A program made the position numbers and the translations under genes. Shown here piece by piece: positions 51,763 to 61,799 of a stretch of DNA of 64,000 bases. The notes below the pieces were generated by a model. It did no database searches. It saw only the letters and a program-made list of their open reading frames with translations, and was not told the DNA's origin. Source of the stretch: Metasolibacillus fluoroglycofenilyticus. GTDB lineage: Bacteria > Bacillota > Bacilli > Bacillales_A > Planococcaceae. Numbering within the stretch: the first letter of the stretch is position 1; each line of letters begins with the position of its first letter. The stretch lies in the NCBI RefSeq assembly GCF_003049645.1, contig NZ_PYWK01000002.1:248001-312000 (forward strand), given 5' to 3'.

Positions 51763-52227
51763 TTATTGTGCAAAAACTGTTGACCACTCCGCGCGCTTTT
51801 CAAGCATTTCACGCGCTAATTGTTGCGCGCCTTCTAAACTATGGTTTGCAGCCCAGCCACATTGAACCTCATTGCAAGCAGGCACTTCTGTCGCGCTTAC
51901 GACATCCTGTAGCGTTTTCTCTAAAATGTCCAAAATCTCATCATAATTATCATGATTAATTACCGATAAATAGAAGCCTGTTTGGCAACCCATTGGACTA
52001 AGGTCAACAACATGTTCGCTATGATTGCGAATATTTTCAGCCATTAAATGCTCAATTGAATGAAGTGCATCCATTTTCATATATGCTTTATTTGGCTGTT
52101 TGAAGCGAATATCATACTTATGTACAACATCTCCGTTTTGTCCTTCCTTTAGCCCAGCTAAACGCACATATGGTGCCACTACCTTTGTGTGATCCAAATT
52201 AAAGCTTTCTACATTCATTTTTGTCAT
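51763..52227 (-). CDS. luxS: S-ribosylhomocysteine lyase
   Basis: 154 aa from ATG at 52227 (GTGAGG 8 nt upstream; the frame upstream overlaps dedA). Metal ligands HSIEH and Cys in [17 protein letters not shown], catalytic Cys in [11 protein letters not shown]. Makes homocysteine and the AI-2 precursor in the methyl cycle. Only 10 bp after dedA. Confidence 0.97.
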   Translation of the reverse strand: MTKMNVESFNLDHTKVVAPYVRLAGLKEGQNGDVVHKYDIRFKQPNKAYMKMDALHSIEHLMAENIRNHSEHVVDLSPMGCQTGFYLSVINHDNYDEILDILEKTLQDVVSATEVPACNEVQCGWAANHSLEGAQQLAREMLEKRAEWSTVFAQ

Positions 52228-52237
52228 GTTCATTACC

Positions 52238-52885
52238 TCACTTATTTTTTTTACGATGTGCATTAATTGCACTAATAATTGCTGGTAATACAGAAATGAA
52301 AATAATTAATAATAATACCGTTGAGAAGTTTTCTTTAATAATTGGGATATTGCCGAAGAAATAACCGAGCAATGTACAGATGAATACCCAAGCAAGTGCT
52401 CCTACAACATTATAGACGATAAAATACTTGTAATTCATACGGCTAGCCCCCGCCACAAACGGAATAAACGTCCGAATAAATGGCATGAAGCGCGCAATGA
52501 CAATTGTTTTACCACCATGCTTATTGAAAAATCGCTGTGCTGCTTCCATTCGCTCTTTATTAATCACCTTGCCTAAAAAACTATTAGGAGGAATAGAAAG
52601 ACCTACAGTCTTCCCAATATGATAGTTAACCGTATCCCCTATAATAGCAGCCGCGATAAAAACTGTCATTAATAACGGTAAGTTAAATGCCCCTAATGCG
52701 GCAAGTGTACCCGCTGCAAATAGCAGGGAATCTCCAGGTAAAAACGGCATAATAACTACGCCTGTTTCAACGAACACAATCGAAAATAAAATCCCATAAG
52801 ACCATGCGCCAAATTGTTGGATTATTTCTACTAAGTGCTCATCAATATGCAAAATAAAATCAATTAAGCCTTGAATAATTGCCAT
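52238..52885 (-). CDS. DedA-family membrane protein
   Basis: 215 aa with about five helices. Family marks: [59 protein letters not shown]. DedA proteins move lipids such as undecaprenyl phosphate or phosphatidylethanolamine across the membrane; which one here is unknown. Probably co-transcribed with luxS. Confidence 0.93.
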   Translation of the reverse strand: MAIIQGLIDFILHIDEHLVEIIQQFGAWSYGILFSIVFVETGVVIMPFLPGDSLLFAAGTLAALGAFNLPLLMTVFIAAAIIGDTVNYHIGKTVGLSIPPNSFLGKVINKERMEAAQRFFNKHGGKTIVIARFMPFIRTFIPFVAGASRMNYKYFIVYNVVGALAWVFICTLLGYFFGNIPIIKENFSTVLLLIIFISVLPAIISAINAHRKKNK

Positions 52886-53039
52886 CCTTGTGCTCTCTTT
52901 CTAATTAATTTTTACTTTCTCATTTTAGCATACTATCATTTACTATGCGGTTGATAACATTAATTAGAACGAAAAATTTTTTAACATGTTGCGTAAAAAA
53001 GGGGTATTTTGATGGATAAATTAAAAGGATATCGAAAGG

Positions 53040-53080
53040 GGCGTTCAGCTAGCCGGCAACTGCACGGTTAGCTGAACGCC
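53040..53080 (-). terminator. Terminator after the S9 peptidase with the shared loop
   Basis: Arms GGCGTTCAGCTA and TAGCTGAACGCC, loop containing CCGGCAACTGCACGG, 7 bp past the stop. The T-run is weak (CCCCTTTC). Confidence 0.75.
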
Positions 53081-53087
53081 ACCCTCA

Positions 53088-55067
53088 TTAAATATACTTC
53101 TCAAACCAGCCAACAATTTGCTCTAGACGCTGGATACGTAGGTTTGGTGTACCTGTGCGCGATAGGTTATGGTCGCAGTCAGGGAATCGAACGAAGCCTA
53201 CTTCTTTGCCCATAGATTTTAACGTAATGTAAAACTGCTCTGCTTGCTCGATTGGACAGCGGAAATCCTTTTCGCTATGCAAAATGAGTAGAGGTGTTTC
53301 AACGTTTTTCGCATATTTTAATGGCGAATGATGCCATAATTTTTCTACGTCTAACATGTCGCTGCCAATTTGCCAGTCTGTGAAATAGTAACCGATATCC
53401 GATACGCCGAAGAAGCTAATCCAGTTTGAAATTGAGCGCTGCGTCACTGCTGCTTTAAAGCGGTTTGTATGCCCGACAGCCCAGTTTGTCATAAAACCAC
53501 CGTAGCTACCGCCTGTTAGACCAAGACGTGTTTCGTCAATCCAATTATATGTTTCTAGCGCATAGTCTGTCGCTTTCATAATATCCTCAAAATCTCCACC
53601 GCCATAATCATTGCGAACAGCATCTACAAATACTTGACTATAGCCATGGCTTCCGCGCGGGTTAATATATAGTACACCATAGCCCTCTGCAGCAAGAAGC
53701 TGCATTTCATGGAAAAACGTATTTGCATATAATGTGTGAGGGCCACCATGAACTTCTACAATAAGTGGATATTTTTCCCCTTCTACATAGCTAGCCGGCT
53801 TCATAATCCAGCCGTGCACATCCCAGTCCTTCGCCCCTTTAAAAACAATAGACTCTGGTGTTGATAAAGTGACTTCTCGTAGGAATACATCATTGAAATG
53901 CGTTAACTGCTTACGCTCCCCTGTCGTAATATTATGTTTAAATAGCTCACCAGGGAATGTAGGATTTGAAACAGCAAGTATTGCCTCATTACCGCTTTTT
54001 GCTAGCGCATAGCCATAAACATGCTCATTTTCCGGTGTCGCAGGATAAAGCTCCCCTTCCAATGTTGCATAGTATAGGCGAATATCGCCCATTGTGGATA
54101 CTTGGAAATAAAGTGCATTGGCTTCTGTCCAAACAACTGCTGGTGCTGCTGCCCCTTGCTGGAAATCAGCAACAGCATAATCGCCAACAGGTGCATCTAA
54201 GCCCTCTGTTAAAGTAATCGTGCTTGCTGTTTCTGTATCATACACATAAACTTTCGCATGCGTCGCATTTTTAAATGATGCATCGCTACCAACATAAGCA
54301 ATATAGCGGTTATCAAACGAATAAGTAGCTCCGCCATAATAGCCATCCTGCTCTACTAAAATCGTTTCTTCCTTCGTCACAACATCTACTATGTATAGTG
54401 GCTGACGGAATTCAAAATCTTGATTTTCTGAGCGATTGACACCAATGACAAGCTTTTTACCATCATGAGAAATGTTGTTTAATGTATGGTCATGATTCCC
54501 CTCTGTAAACTGTGTAATCGTACCATCAAGCGTTACTTCAGCAACATGAGTACTCATTCCTTGCTTACGTAAGCCATTACCACCTACACCATCCATTTTA
54601 TGCTTCATTCTATCAACGACATATGCCTCTGGAAGCTTTTTCTCTTCCTTTTCTACGGCATCGGTAAACGCTGTGCCGTTCTTTAAGCTTGCTGTTACCC
54701 ACAGCTTTTCACCACATGGGCTCCAAATAAATGAGCTAACACCGTATGGGAAATTCGCTACTTTTTTAGCTTCACCACCGCTACGATTTAAAATGTAAAG
54801 CTGATTTTTCTCTTCGCGATTTGACAAAAAAGCAACTTGCTTACCATTTGGCGACCATTTCGGGCTGCTGACACGCTCCTTGCCAAATGTCCATTGCGCT
54901 ACTTCTTCGTTAGCAAGCTCCACATGGAATAGATGTGCATAATATTTATTATCCCCTTTATCAATTAATGTGCGTACAAATACAGCCTCCTGCTCATTCG
55001 GTGCTAGTACTGGGGCTGTTACAGATTGCAATGTGAATAAATGCTCTTTCGTTAAAAATGCTGTCAT
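53088..55067 (-). CDS. S9-family peptidase (acylaminoacyl-peptidase-like, YuxL-like)
   Basis: 659 aa: N-terminal beta-propeller of WD/TolB-like blades (for example SPKWSPNGKQVAFLSNR) to about 390, then a prolyl-oligopeptidase hydrolase domain with catalytic Ser in LTGGSYGGFMTNW, Asp in LHSEKDFRCP and His in PDCDHNLSR. Cytoplasmic; probably trims short peptides. Confidence 0.93.
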   Translation of the reverse strand: MTAFLTKEHLFTLQSVTAPVLAPNEQEAVFVRTLIDKGDNKYYAHLFHVELANEEVAQWTFGKERVSSPKWSPNGKQVAFLSNREEKNQLYILNRSGGEAKKVANFPYGVSSFIWSPCGEKLWVTASLKNGTAFTDAVEKEEKKLPEAYVVDRMKHKMDGVGGNGLRKQGMSTHVAEVTLDGTITQFTEGNHDHTLNNISHDGKKLVIGVNRSENQDFEFRQPLYIVDVVTKEETILVEQDGYYGGATYSFDNRYIAYVGSDASFKNATHAKVYVYDTETASTITLTEGLDAPVGDYAVADFQQGAAAPAVVWTEANALYFQVSTMGDIRLYYATLEGELYPATPENEHVYGYALAKSGNEAILAVSNPTFPGELFKHNITTGERKQLTHFNDVFLREVTLSTPESIVFKGAKDWDVHGWIMKPASYVEGEKYPLIVEVHGGPHTLYANTFFHEMQLLAAEGYGVLYINPRGSHGYSQVFVDAVRNDYGGGDFEDIMKATDYALETYNWIDETRLGLTGGSYGGFMTNWAVGHTNRFKAAVTQRSISNWISFFGVSDIGYYFTDWQIGSDMLDVEKLWHHSPLKYAKNVETPLLILHSEKDFRCPIEQAEQFYITLKSMGKEVGFVRFPDCDHNLSRTGTPNLRIQRLEQIVGWFEKYI

Positions 55068-55199
55068 TCCATAATCCCTACTTCCTTATTGTTATTTCGA
55101 ACTTCGTAATAATAAGTTTACCACGCCACAAATATGTGTCAATATTCTAATAACTTTTTAGGCATGAAATCAGCCGTGTTGCTAGTGGTGCTCATTTTT

Positions 55200-55353
55200 T
55201 TATTTACTTAGGTTAGTGGTAGGTAAAGCACCGCTAATCCATGTGTTTCCTCACCTTTCAAAGCCCATCCTGCATTTTCTCTAGTAAACCCTAAAAAAAC
55301 ATGATTAAAAGCGTTCAAAAGACCAGCTACTGCATGGTCTTTTGAACGCCCCT
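55200..55353 (-). repeat. Dispersed repeat family B, copy 3, including a terminator
   Basis: Hairpin arms GCGTTCAAAAGACC and GGTCTTTTGAACGC (55311-55350; loop AGCTACTGCAT) directly after lcfB, followed on the minus strand by TTTTAATCATG and a diverged tail (GAGGAAACACATGG, TTAGCGGTG) matching the tails of copies at 44580 and 61620. Confidence 0.65.
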
Positions 55354-56904
55354 CTATTTCGTTGCCTGCTCCTTTAATGAGCGACGTAAAATTTTACCTG
55401 TTGTATTTTTAGGAAGCTCATCGATAATTTCAATGACTTTTGGTACTTTATATTTCACAATATGCTCTGCACAATATTGCTGTAATTCCTCGGCACTCAT
55501 GCTCTTATCCTTTAACACGACATATGCATATACCGCTTCTCCAAAATCTAAATCTGGTAAACCGATAACTGCAGCCTCCACAACATTCGGGTGTGCATAA
55601 AGCACTTCCTCCACTTCACGCGGATAAACATTATAGCCCCCAACGATAATCATATCTTTTTTGCGATCAACGATATAGAAGTAATCTTCCTCGTCCTTGC
55701 GCGCTAAATCGCCTGTGTAAAGCCAGCCATCTTGGATTGTCACAGCCGTTTCTTCAGGCATTTTATAATAGCCTTTCATCACATTTGGTCCACGCACAAT
55801 GAGTTCGCCAACCTCGCCGACAGGTACTTCATTGCCCTCTGGGTCAACAACTTTATTTTCAACATTGACAATCGACTGACCGATTGAGCCTGGTTTGCGC
55901 TCTTTATCTAGTGGATTAAAGCATGTTACTGGCGATGCCTCCGATAATCCGTAGCCTTCTGAAATACGTACATTAAACTTTTGCTCAAAATTATGCAATA
56001 GCGATACAGGTAATGATGCACCGCCTGAAATAGCTAAACGCAATGTTTTAAATGCAGCTACATCGCCTTCAGCAAACTGATAAAGGAAATTATACATTGT
56101 CGGTACTCCTGCGAAGACCGTTGCCTCTTGCGCCTTAGCCAGCTCAAAAATTTCAGCTGGGCTAAAACGTGGCGCTAGTAAAATTGTAGCTCCTTGTACT
56201 AAAGGAGCATTGACGACAACTGTTAATGCAAAAACATGGAATACTGGCAATGTTGCAATCACACGATCCGTAGCAGATATTTTCAAATAAGCGCCAACAT
56301 CACGCGCATTAGAATATAAATTACCATGCGTTAAAATAGCCCCTTTAGGATAACCAGTTGTACCTGATGTATATAAAATAACTGCATTATCATCCGTTTC
56401 CAATGCTACTGGCTCAGCTATTCCTTCTGCCGCTTGCAATAAAGCTGTAAACAGAACTGTTTTTGCTTTTGCACCTTCGCTTAATGCAGCGACCTTCTCC
56501 CCTGTGTCTGCTGCTGTTTCGCAAATAATATATTTCTCCACTTTCGTAAATACTTGTACCCCTTTATCTACAAGCGGTAGCAACATGTCCAGCGCAACAA
56601 CTACTTTAACATCACCATTTTGGATAATATATGAAATCTCATCTGGCGTATATATTGGATTAATCGGAATTACTGTTGCACCGATACGCATCGCACTATA
56701 AAGAGAAATTAAAAAATGAGGTGTGTTGCCAAGCAACAATGCCACATGGTCTCCCTTTTCTACCCCCATATCTTGCAAAGCTTTTGCAAAGCGGCTTACC
56801 GTCTGCTCAAACTCGTGATAGCTTGTATTTTTCCCCATAAAATGATAAGCCGTTTTTTCTGGCTGTTCGAGAGCTTGCTGTCTTACCTTTTCAACTAAAT
56901 TCAA
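55354..56904 (-). CDS. lcfB: Long-chain fatty-acid-CoA ligase
   Basis: 516 aa from TTG at 56904, which aligns with the MNLV start of Bacillus LcfB/YhfL and lies 9 nt after AAGGGGG; an ATG at 56913 abuts that site. AMP-binding motif YTSGTTGYPKGAILTH, GYGLSEASPVTC, YTGDLARKDEEDYFYIVDRKKDMIIVGGYNVYPREVEE in pieces, C-terminal KNTTGKILRR lysine. Activates fatty acids for degradation or lipid synthesis. A FadR-like operator overlaps its promoter. Confidence 0.94.
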   Translation of the reverse strand: MNLVEKVRQQALEQPEKTAYHFMGKNTSYHEFEQTVSRFAKALQDMGVEKGDHVALLLGNTPHFLISLYSAMRIGATVIPINPIYTPDEISYIIQNGDVKVVVALDMLLPLVDKGVQVFTKVEKYIICETAADTGEKVAALSEGAKAKTVLFTALLQAAEGIAEPVALETDDNAVILYTSGTTGYPKGAILTHGNLYSNARDVGAYLKISATDRVIATLPVFHVFALTVVVNAPLVQGATILLAPRFSPAEIFELAKAQEATVFAGVPTMYNFLYQFAEGDVAAFKTLRLAISGGASLPVSLLHNFEQKFNVRISEGYGLSEASPVTCFNPLDKERKPGSIGQSIVNVENKVVDPEGNEVPVGEVGELIVRGPNVMKGYYKMPEETAVTIQDGWLYTGDLARKDEEDYFYIVDRKKDMIIVGGYNVYPREVEEVLYAHPNVVEAAVIGLPDLDFGEAVYAYVVLKDKSMSAEELQQYCAEHIVKYKVPKVIEIIDELPKNTTGKILRRSLKEQATK

Positions 56905-56979
56905 TACACCCATCCCCCTTATATCAATTCCGTCAAAAGCGCCTATTGATTCAGCGGAAGCTCAGACATCTACTAAACC

Positions 56980-57040
56980 AATATAAAATGAATTATCATT
57001 CATTTTATATTATTGTAAAATAAAAATCTGAATATGACAA
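56980..57040 (-). promoter_or_regulatory. lcfB promoter with FadR-like operator
   Basis: Minus-strand TTGTCA (57035-57040), 17-bp spacer, TACAAT (57012-57017). Directly after it is a perfect inverted repeat with 14-bp arms (AATATAAAATGAAT, 4-nt centre, ATTCATTTTATATT; 56980-57011). The centre ATGAAT-TATC-ATTCAT resembles the FadR/YsiA operator of Bacillus (TGAATGA...TCATTCA), which controls lcf genes. Confidence 0.75.
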
Positions 57041-57096
57041 TAGCTTTCAAGTGATTGTGCAAAAATTCTGTCGTTCATGTCATTTTATGCTCGTTT

Positions 57097-59028
57097 TTAC
57101 AAGCGTACATGCGCGATATAACGCCATCTAATCAAATAAAAATAAACGACCTGAATAAGGACAATAAAGCCAAACGCCAAAACAATTTCTTTCCCTAATG
57201 AGACATGCATAACATTTTTTAAAATAGCTTGTAACACAAAGAAAGCAAATACACTATGCACAAGTGCTAGTCCCCAAGGAAGGAAAAATTGTGGAAATAA
57301 ATAACGCGTAATTAAGTTTTTTTGTTCACTATCTGTTAGACCCATGCGCTTTAATACGTCAAATTGCTTCTTTTCACGCTCCAAGCTTGTATATAGCTTG
57401 AAATAAATAAAGCTCCCAGCAGCTAATAAAAATACCGCTACAACGAGCAGACCAACTAACATAAACAAGGAGTAGGCAGCTAATATATAAGAATAATTTA
57501 ACCCTGCATTTTCAAAATAAAATGGTAGTGTATAATTCTCTTTTAAATATTCCTCTGCAACAGCATGATATAAATCCAAGCCGATATTTGCCGCTTCTAC
57601 CCAATTAGCGATATCGAATGCTAGAAGATGATAGCTTGATTCAACAACATCTGCACGCTCAAACGGTTGTGTGATTTTTTCAAAATCTGCATCACTAACA
57701 ATAATGGCATTGCGGCTAATAATCGCGTCAGGGAAAATAAGCTCTGGATAAACACTGTTGATAACAAGGTCAACCTCGCTTTCTTTTAGTGTTGTACGTA
57801 CAGTCATATCTCCAAGCTCTTTTATCGAATCGTCTGAGTAAGCAATAAACATCGCTTCACCCGGCTCAAGCCGCACCATTGAATAGCCATATGAAAATAG
57901 CAAATGGTTAATATTTGTTACACTGAACACTTCAACAGGATTGGAAGTATGGGTAGATGTTTGTCTTTTCACAACAAAGCGCGTTAAATTATACGATAGC
58001 CCTGCTTCTTCTAGCTCGTAAATTAATGATGAAATATGCGCCACTTCATACTCATTGTCTACATTCCCTTTATAAATAATGCCTAAAGGGTTTAGCTTAT
58101 CGTATTGAGACGTGTAGGATGATAAAGCAGACAATACACCTACACATAAAAAGGCTAATGTTGAAACAAGTGTTACAACAAAAAACATTTTTCGATTGCT
58201 ATACATAATATGTCCTTGCTCAGCAAGTGATAGCATACGTGTTTTTCGCCAATAGACCTTTTTGCGCCTCTTTACTCGCTCGATAAAGGCTTGTATCGTA
58301 TCAGTAAACAAAAAATACGTACCGATTGTCACGATAATTGGGATGATTAATAAAAAAATTGGCAATGTAAAAAATGTTGTAATGATTGCTAATGTATAAC
58401 CAAGACCAATTAGAAAAACACCTAAAGATGCACCTATTTTTGAGTATGAATTGGAGACATCGATATATTGATGTCCTTTTAATAAATCAATCAGCTTTGT
58501 TTCCCGCGTCATTAACACACTGATAAAGGAAATAACAACAAAGGCACTTAAAAATACAGTAAGCGTTAAAACGAATGGCTCCCATGAAAAATACAAAGGT
58601 AGCTCATCTAAATATAAAATCTCGCGCACAATCATAAAGAAAAATTTTGAAAATGCGTAGCCGAATGCGATGCCAAAAACACAGGAAATAACACCAATTA
58701 ACATCGTTTCTAAAAAGACGAGCTTGCTTAATTGCCTTTTTTCCATCCCAAGATGCAGTAAAACGGCAAATTCCTTTGAGCGTGCCTCCAAAAAAGCCTT
58801 CATCGAGTAAAAAATAAAAAACCAGGAAAATAGCATTAAAATCACTTCTGCCACAACCATTCCTAACAAGGAAACATTGCCTAAAAAGCCATGCTCACTC
58901 GCTGGATGAAACATTAACATTGAGTAAATAAAAAAAACAAAAACAGAGAAAAAGCTTGCCATAAAAAAAGCGGCATAGATGCGAAAATTGCGAAACACAT
59001 TACGGTAAGCGAATTGTTGAAAGGTCAC
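57097..59028 (-). CDS. BceB-like ABC transporter permease (FtsX family)
   Basis: 643 aa from GTG at 59028 with GGAGG 8 nt upstream. About ten membrane helices with a roughly 200-residue extracellular loop between the seventh and eighth (about 300-510), the BceB hallmark. ATGs of the FtsX core and the C-terminal helices (LAAYSLFMLVGLLVVAVFLLA) are clear. Forms a sensing/detoxifying complex against cell-wall-active peptides with the next-upstream ATPase. Overlaps that gene by 29 bp. Confidence 0.9.
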   Translation of the reverse strand: MTFQQFAYRNVFRNFRIYAAFFMASFFSVFVFFIYSMLMFHPASEHGFLGNVSLLGMVVAEVILMLFSWFFIFYSMKAFLEARSKEFAVLLHLGMEKRQLSKLVFLETMLIGVISCVFGIAFGYAFSKFFFMIVREILYLDELPLYFSWEPFVLTLTVFLSAFVVISFISVLMTRETKLIDLLKGHQYIDVSNSYSKIGASLGVFLIGLGYTLAIITTFFTLPIFLLIIPIIVTIGTYFLFTDTIQAFIERVKRRKKVYWRKTRMLSLAEQGHIMYSNRKMFFVVTLVSTLAFLCVGVLSALSSYTSQYDKLNPLGIIYKGNVDNEYEVAHISSLIYELEEAGLSYNLTRFVVKRQTSTHTSNPVEVFSVTNINHLLFSYGYSMVRLEPGEAMFIAYSDDSIKELGDMTVRTTLKESEVDLVINSVYPELIFPDAIISRNAIIVSDADFEKITQPFERADVVESSYHLLAFDIANWVEAANIGLDLYHAVAEEYLKENYTLPFYFENAGLNYSYILAAYSLFMLVGLLVVAVFLLAAGSFIYFKLYTSLEREKKQFDVLKRMGLTDSEQKNLITRYLFPQFFLPWGLALVHSVFAFFVLQAILKNVMHVSLGKEIVLAFGFIVLIQVVYFYLIRWRYIAHVRL

Positions 59029-59773
59029 CCACTTGCCCTCCTAATAAACTTAAAACATTTAAAATACGCTGGAAAAATGTTTGGCGGCGATCATCTCGAT
59101 AAATTTCGTTAAAAAACTCACCATCTTTAATAAACAACACACGATCACAATAGCTAGCAGCAATCGGGTCATGTGTTACCATCACAATTGTCGCCTGTCG
59201 CTCCTCATTAATTTTGCTTAATAGCTCAAGCACTTCTCGCGATGCATGCGAATCAAGATTTCCTGTTGGCTCATCGGCTAATATGATAGAGGGCTGATGG
59301 ATTAATGCCCTAGCAATAGCTGTACGCTGTGCTTGTCCCCCTGAAATTTCATTCGGGCGCTTTTCCAAAATTGATTCTATGCCTAATTTCTCAGCTAAAA
59401 CAGCAAGTCGCTTTTCCATTACTTGCAGTGGCTGATTATCCAGCGTTAATGGCAAGACGATATTTTCCTCTACTGTTAGCATCGGTAATAAGTTAAAGTC
59501 TTGGAAAACAAAGCCGAGCTGACGACGCCTAAAATAGGCAAGCTCTGTTTTATTTAAGCTTTGTGGCTTTATTTTTTCCAAAGTAATTTCACCGGATGTC
59601 GGATAATCGATTGTTGAAATAATATTTAACAACGTCGTTTTGCCGCTACCAGATGGTCCCATAATCGCTAAAAACTCACCTTTTTCCACTTCAAAGCTTA
59701 GCTGATTGAGCGCGCGATGTGTTACTTTTCCTTCATATACTTTTGTTACTTCATTAATTTGTAATATCGCCAC
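59000..59773 (-). CDS. BceA-like ABC transporter ATP-binding protein
   Basis: 257 aa from GTG at 59773 (GGGGG 6 nt upstream), 2 bp after the kinase stop. Walker A MGPSGSGKTTLLN, Q-loop FVFQDFNLLP, signature ISGGQAQRTAIARAL, Walker B IILADEPTGNLD, H-loop VMVTHDP. The C-terminal extension overlaps the permease start. Confidence 0.93.
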   Translation of the reverse strand: MAILQINEVTKVYEGKVTHRALNQLSFEVEKGEFLAIMGPSGSGKTTLLNIISTIDYPTSGEITLEKIKPQSLNKTELAYFRRRQLGFVFQDFNLLPMLTVEENIVLPLTLDNQPLQVMEKRLAVLAEKLGIESILEKRPNEISGGQAQRTAIARALIHQPSIILADEPTGNLDSHASREVLELLSKINEERQATIVMVTHDPIAASYCDRVLFIKDGEFFNEIYRDDRRQTFFQRILNVLSLLGGQVGDLSTIRLP

Positions 59774-59775
59774 GA

Positions 59776-60774
59776 TTATCCCCCGTTTCGCTCGCTTGAA
59801 AATGTTATATTGACGGTTGTACCAACACCGACCGTTGATGTAATAATAAGCTGGTGCCCCAGCTTTTCGCATATTTCATTTGCTAAATAAAGTCCCATTC
59901 CAGTAGATTCACCTGTTTTTCGTCCGTTTTCTCCTGTGAAGAAAGCCTTTGTTATGCGCGATAAATCTGATTTAGGTATACCGATTCCTTCATCCTTAAT
60001 CTTCAAAGTAATGCTTCCTTCCCGTTGCTGTGCATAAATTAGTATTTTTTTATTCGGTTCAAATGTATATTTCACAGCATTAGTAATAAATTGCCCAAGG
60101 GCAAATTGTAACGATTTCGAATCACTTGCAACGACTAACTCATCATCTATATGAACTTCTGGAAAAACACGATTTGTAATAAATAAGCGCTTATGCTCAT
60201 TTACTACAGTCGTAACAATGGACTTTAATGGCACTTGCTCCACTTGCATATCATCCTCAAAGCTATCGATACGGGCACTCATTAACACCATATCTAGACC
60301 ACGCTTTAGACGCTCCACTTCCTCCTGCACACTTTTTTTATCTAACGAGGTTTCCTCCTGTAACAACAGCTCTAAAACAGCAATCGGCGTTTTCATTTGA
60401 TGGATCCATTGATTCATAAATTTATATTGACGCGTTTGCTTTGCATACAAAGATTGCACCTCGTTTTGATAAACATAATAAAGCTGTTGCATGTACTTTT
60501 CCGTCTGCATATATTCCGTTGTTTTAGCGTTTTTTTGAAGTGCCTCCTCCATCGTAGTGGGCAATTGTGTAATTTTACTTAAATAGCGACGGCGTAGCAT
60601 ATAGCGCACTGCTAAAAAGGATGTAATCAATATTGCGCTAATAATAATGCTATAAAGTGCTGTTTCAAAATTGCGAAAGCCATCTAGAAAGTACAGCAGT
60701 AAAACAAATAGCACGAGCAGTAATTGAAAAATAATGTAGGAAATGTGTTCTTGTAAAAAAAGCTTTAACCCCAT
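59776..60774 (-). CDS. BceS-like intramembrane-sensing histidine kinase
   Basis: 332 aa: two close membrane helices (about 12-29 and 38-55) with almost no outside loop, as in BceS-type kinases that take their signal from the BceAB transporter. H-box MNQWIHQMKTPIAVLELLLQ, N-box FITNAVKYTF, G-boxes KDEGIGIPKSD and GESTGMGLYLANEI. Starts at the regulator's stop codon. Confidence 0.92.
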   Translation of the reverse strand: MGLKLFLQEHISYIIFQLLLVLFVLLLYFLDGFRNFETALYSIIISAILITSFLAVRYMLRRRYLSKITQLPTTMEEALQKNAKTTEYMQTEKYMQQLYYVYQNEVQSLYAKQTRQYKFMNQWIHQMKTPIAVLELLLQEETSLDKKSVQEEVERLKRGLDMVLMSARIDSFEDDMQVEQVPLKSIVTTVVNEHKRLFITNRVFPEVHIDDELVVASDSKSLQFALGQFITNAVKYTFEPNKKILIYAQQREGSITLKIKDEGIGIPKSDLSRITKAFFTGENGRKTGESTGMGLYLANEICEKLGHQLIITSTVGVGTTVNITFSSERNGG

Positions 60775-61478
60775 TACATTTCCTCCGCACTAAGCACGAA
60801 ACGATACCCCGCGCCACGTACCGTTTCGATTATTGATTTCACATGATAATCCGCCAGCTTCTTACGTACGCGCGTCATATTGACATTCAGCGTATTTTCA
60901 TCAACAAATGCTTGGTCATCCCATAGTTGCTCAAGCAGCGCATCACGCGAAACCACTTTCGGCGCTTGTCCGAGAAGTAAATCTAAAATGATACATTCCT
61001 TTTTTTGCAAAGGAATAACACTATCCTTGACATGCAGCTCCATGCTTTCTAAATACAGTGTAAGCACACCTTGCTTTACTGTGCGCTCCTCCTGCCTCAC
61101 CGCATACTCTCCATATGTACGACGTAAATGACTACGAATTTTTGCCAACACAATTTCATAATTGAATGGCTTCGTAATAAAATCATCTCCGCCATTTTCA
61201 AGCGCAAAGATTTGATCCATTTCTCCCGAACGCGCTGAAATAAATAAAATCGGACATGTCGTATGTTGCCTTAGCTGACGACACCAATAATAACCATCGT
61301 AAGCAGGCAAATTTATATCAAGTAGCACCATATGCGGTGCAAATGTTAAAAACTCATCAATTAACGCATCAAAATCTTGTACTGTCGCTACTTCATATTG
61401 GTATTTGCGTAGCGTTTCTGCAAGCAAAGAAGCGATTTTTTTATCGTCTTCTACAATAAAAATCCGATGCTTTTCCAT
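60774..61478 (-). CDS. BceR-like OmpR-family response regulator
   Basis: 234 aa from ATG at 61478 (AAAGGAGG upstream). Receiver with EDDKK, phospho-Asp in VLLDINLPAYDGYYWC and Lys in DFITKPFNYE; C-terminal winged helix ending VRGAGYRFVL. First gene of the regulator-kinase-ATPase-permease operon. Tandem 11-bp repeats upstream may be its binding site. Confidence 0.92.
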   Translation of the reverse strand: MEKHRIFIVEDDKKIASLLAETLRKYQYEVATVQDFDALIDEFLTFAPHMVLLDINLPAYDGYYWCRQLRQHTTCPILFISARSGEMDQIFALENGGDDFITKPFNYEIVLAKIRSHLRRTYGEYAVRQEERTVKQGVLTLYLESMELHVKDSVIPLQKKECIILDLLLGQAPKVVSRDALLEQLWDDQAFVDENTLNVNMTRVRKKLADYHVKSIIETVRGAGYRFVLSAEEM

Positions 61479-61511
61479 GAAAAAAAACCTCCTTTTTCCA
61501 GGTGCCAGGCA

Positions 61512-61533
61512 CTCACACAATTCTCACACAATT
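61512..61533 (-). promoter_or_regulatory. Tandem 11-bp repeats before the Bce-type operon
   Basis: Two perfect head-to-tail copies of CTCACACAATT (plus strand) lie 34 bp before the regulator start. One helical-turn spacing is usual for OmpR-family dimers. Part of a short dyad GGTGCC.GGCAC precedes them. Confidence 0.5.
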
Positions 61534-61619
61534 TACGTAGACGCACCCGCAACCGAGAAGTTTCGTGAACTCCCTCCCTTAAGCTTACATGATTTCATAT
61601 CAAAATTGAAAGCACAATG

Positions 61620-61797
61620 AAAGGAAGATGTTTATTGCTTCTCTTTCACTGAGGTGAAATGCTGCCAATCCCTTTGTTTCTCTCGTTTTTAAGGAAATCC
61701 TCTCAGTCTTAATACTTAATAGGCAAGCTTTCTGCAAAAACAACGAAGGCGTCCATACACACCGGCAACTGCACGGCTTTTTGGATGCCCTCTCACT
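61620..61797 (-). repeat. Dispersed repeat family B, copy 4, with decayed hairpin
   Basis: Hairpin 61748-61789 (GGCGTCC... loop CCGGCAACTGCACGG ...GGATGCC) has mismatched arms but keeps the loop. It directly follows lplJ and carries a tail to 61620 with AAAGAGAAG and GAGAAACAAAGG blocks as in the other copies. Confidence 0.6.
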
Positions 61798-61799
61798 CA

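Noticed and set aside
52886-53039. SAM or other riboswitch for luxS/dedA
   Set aside because: The leader is short and AT-rich and shows none of the conserved SAM-riboswitch helices.
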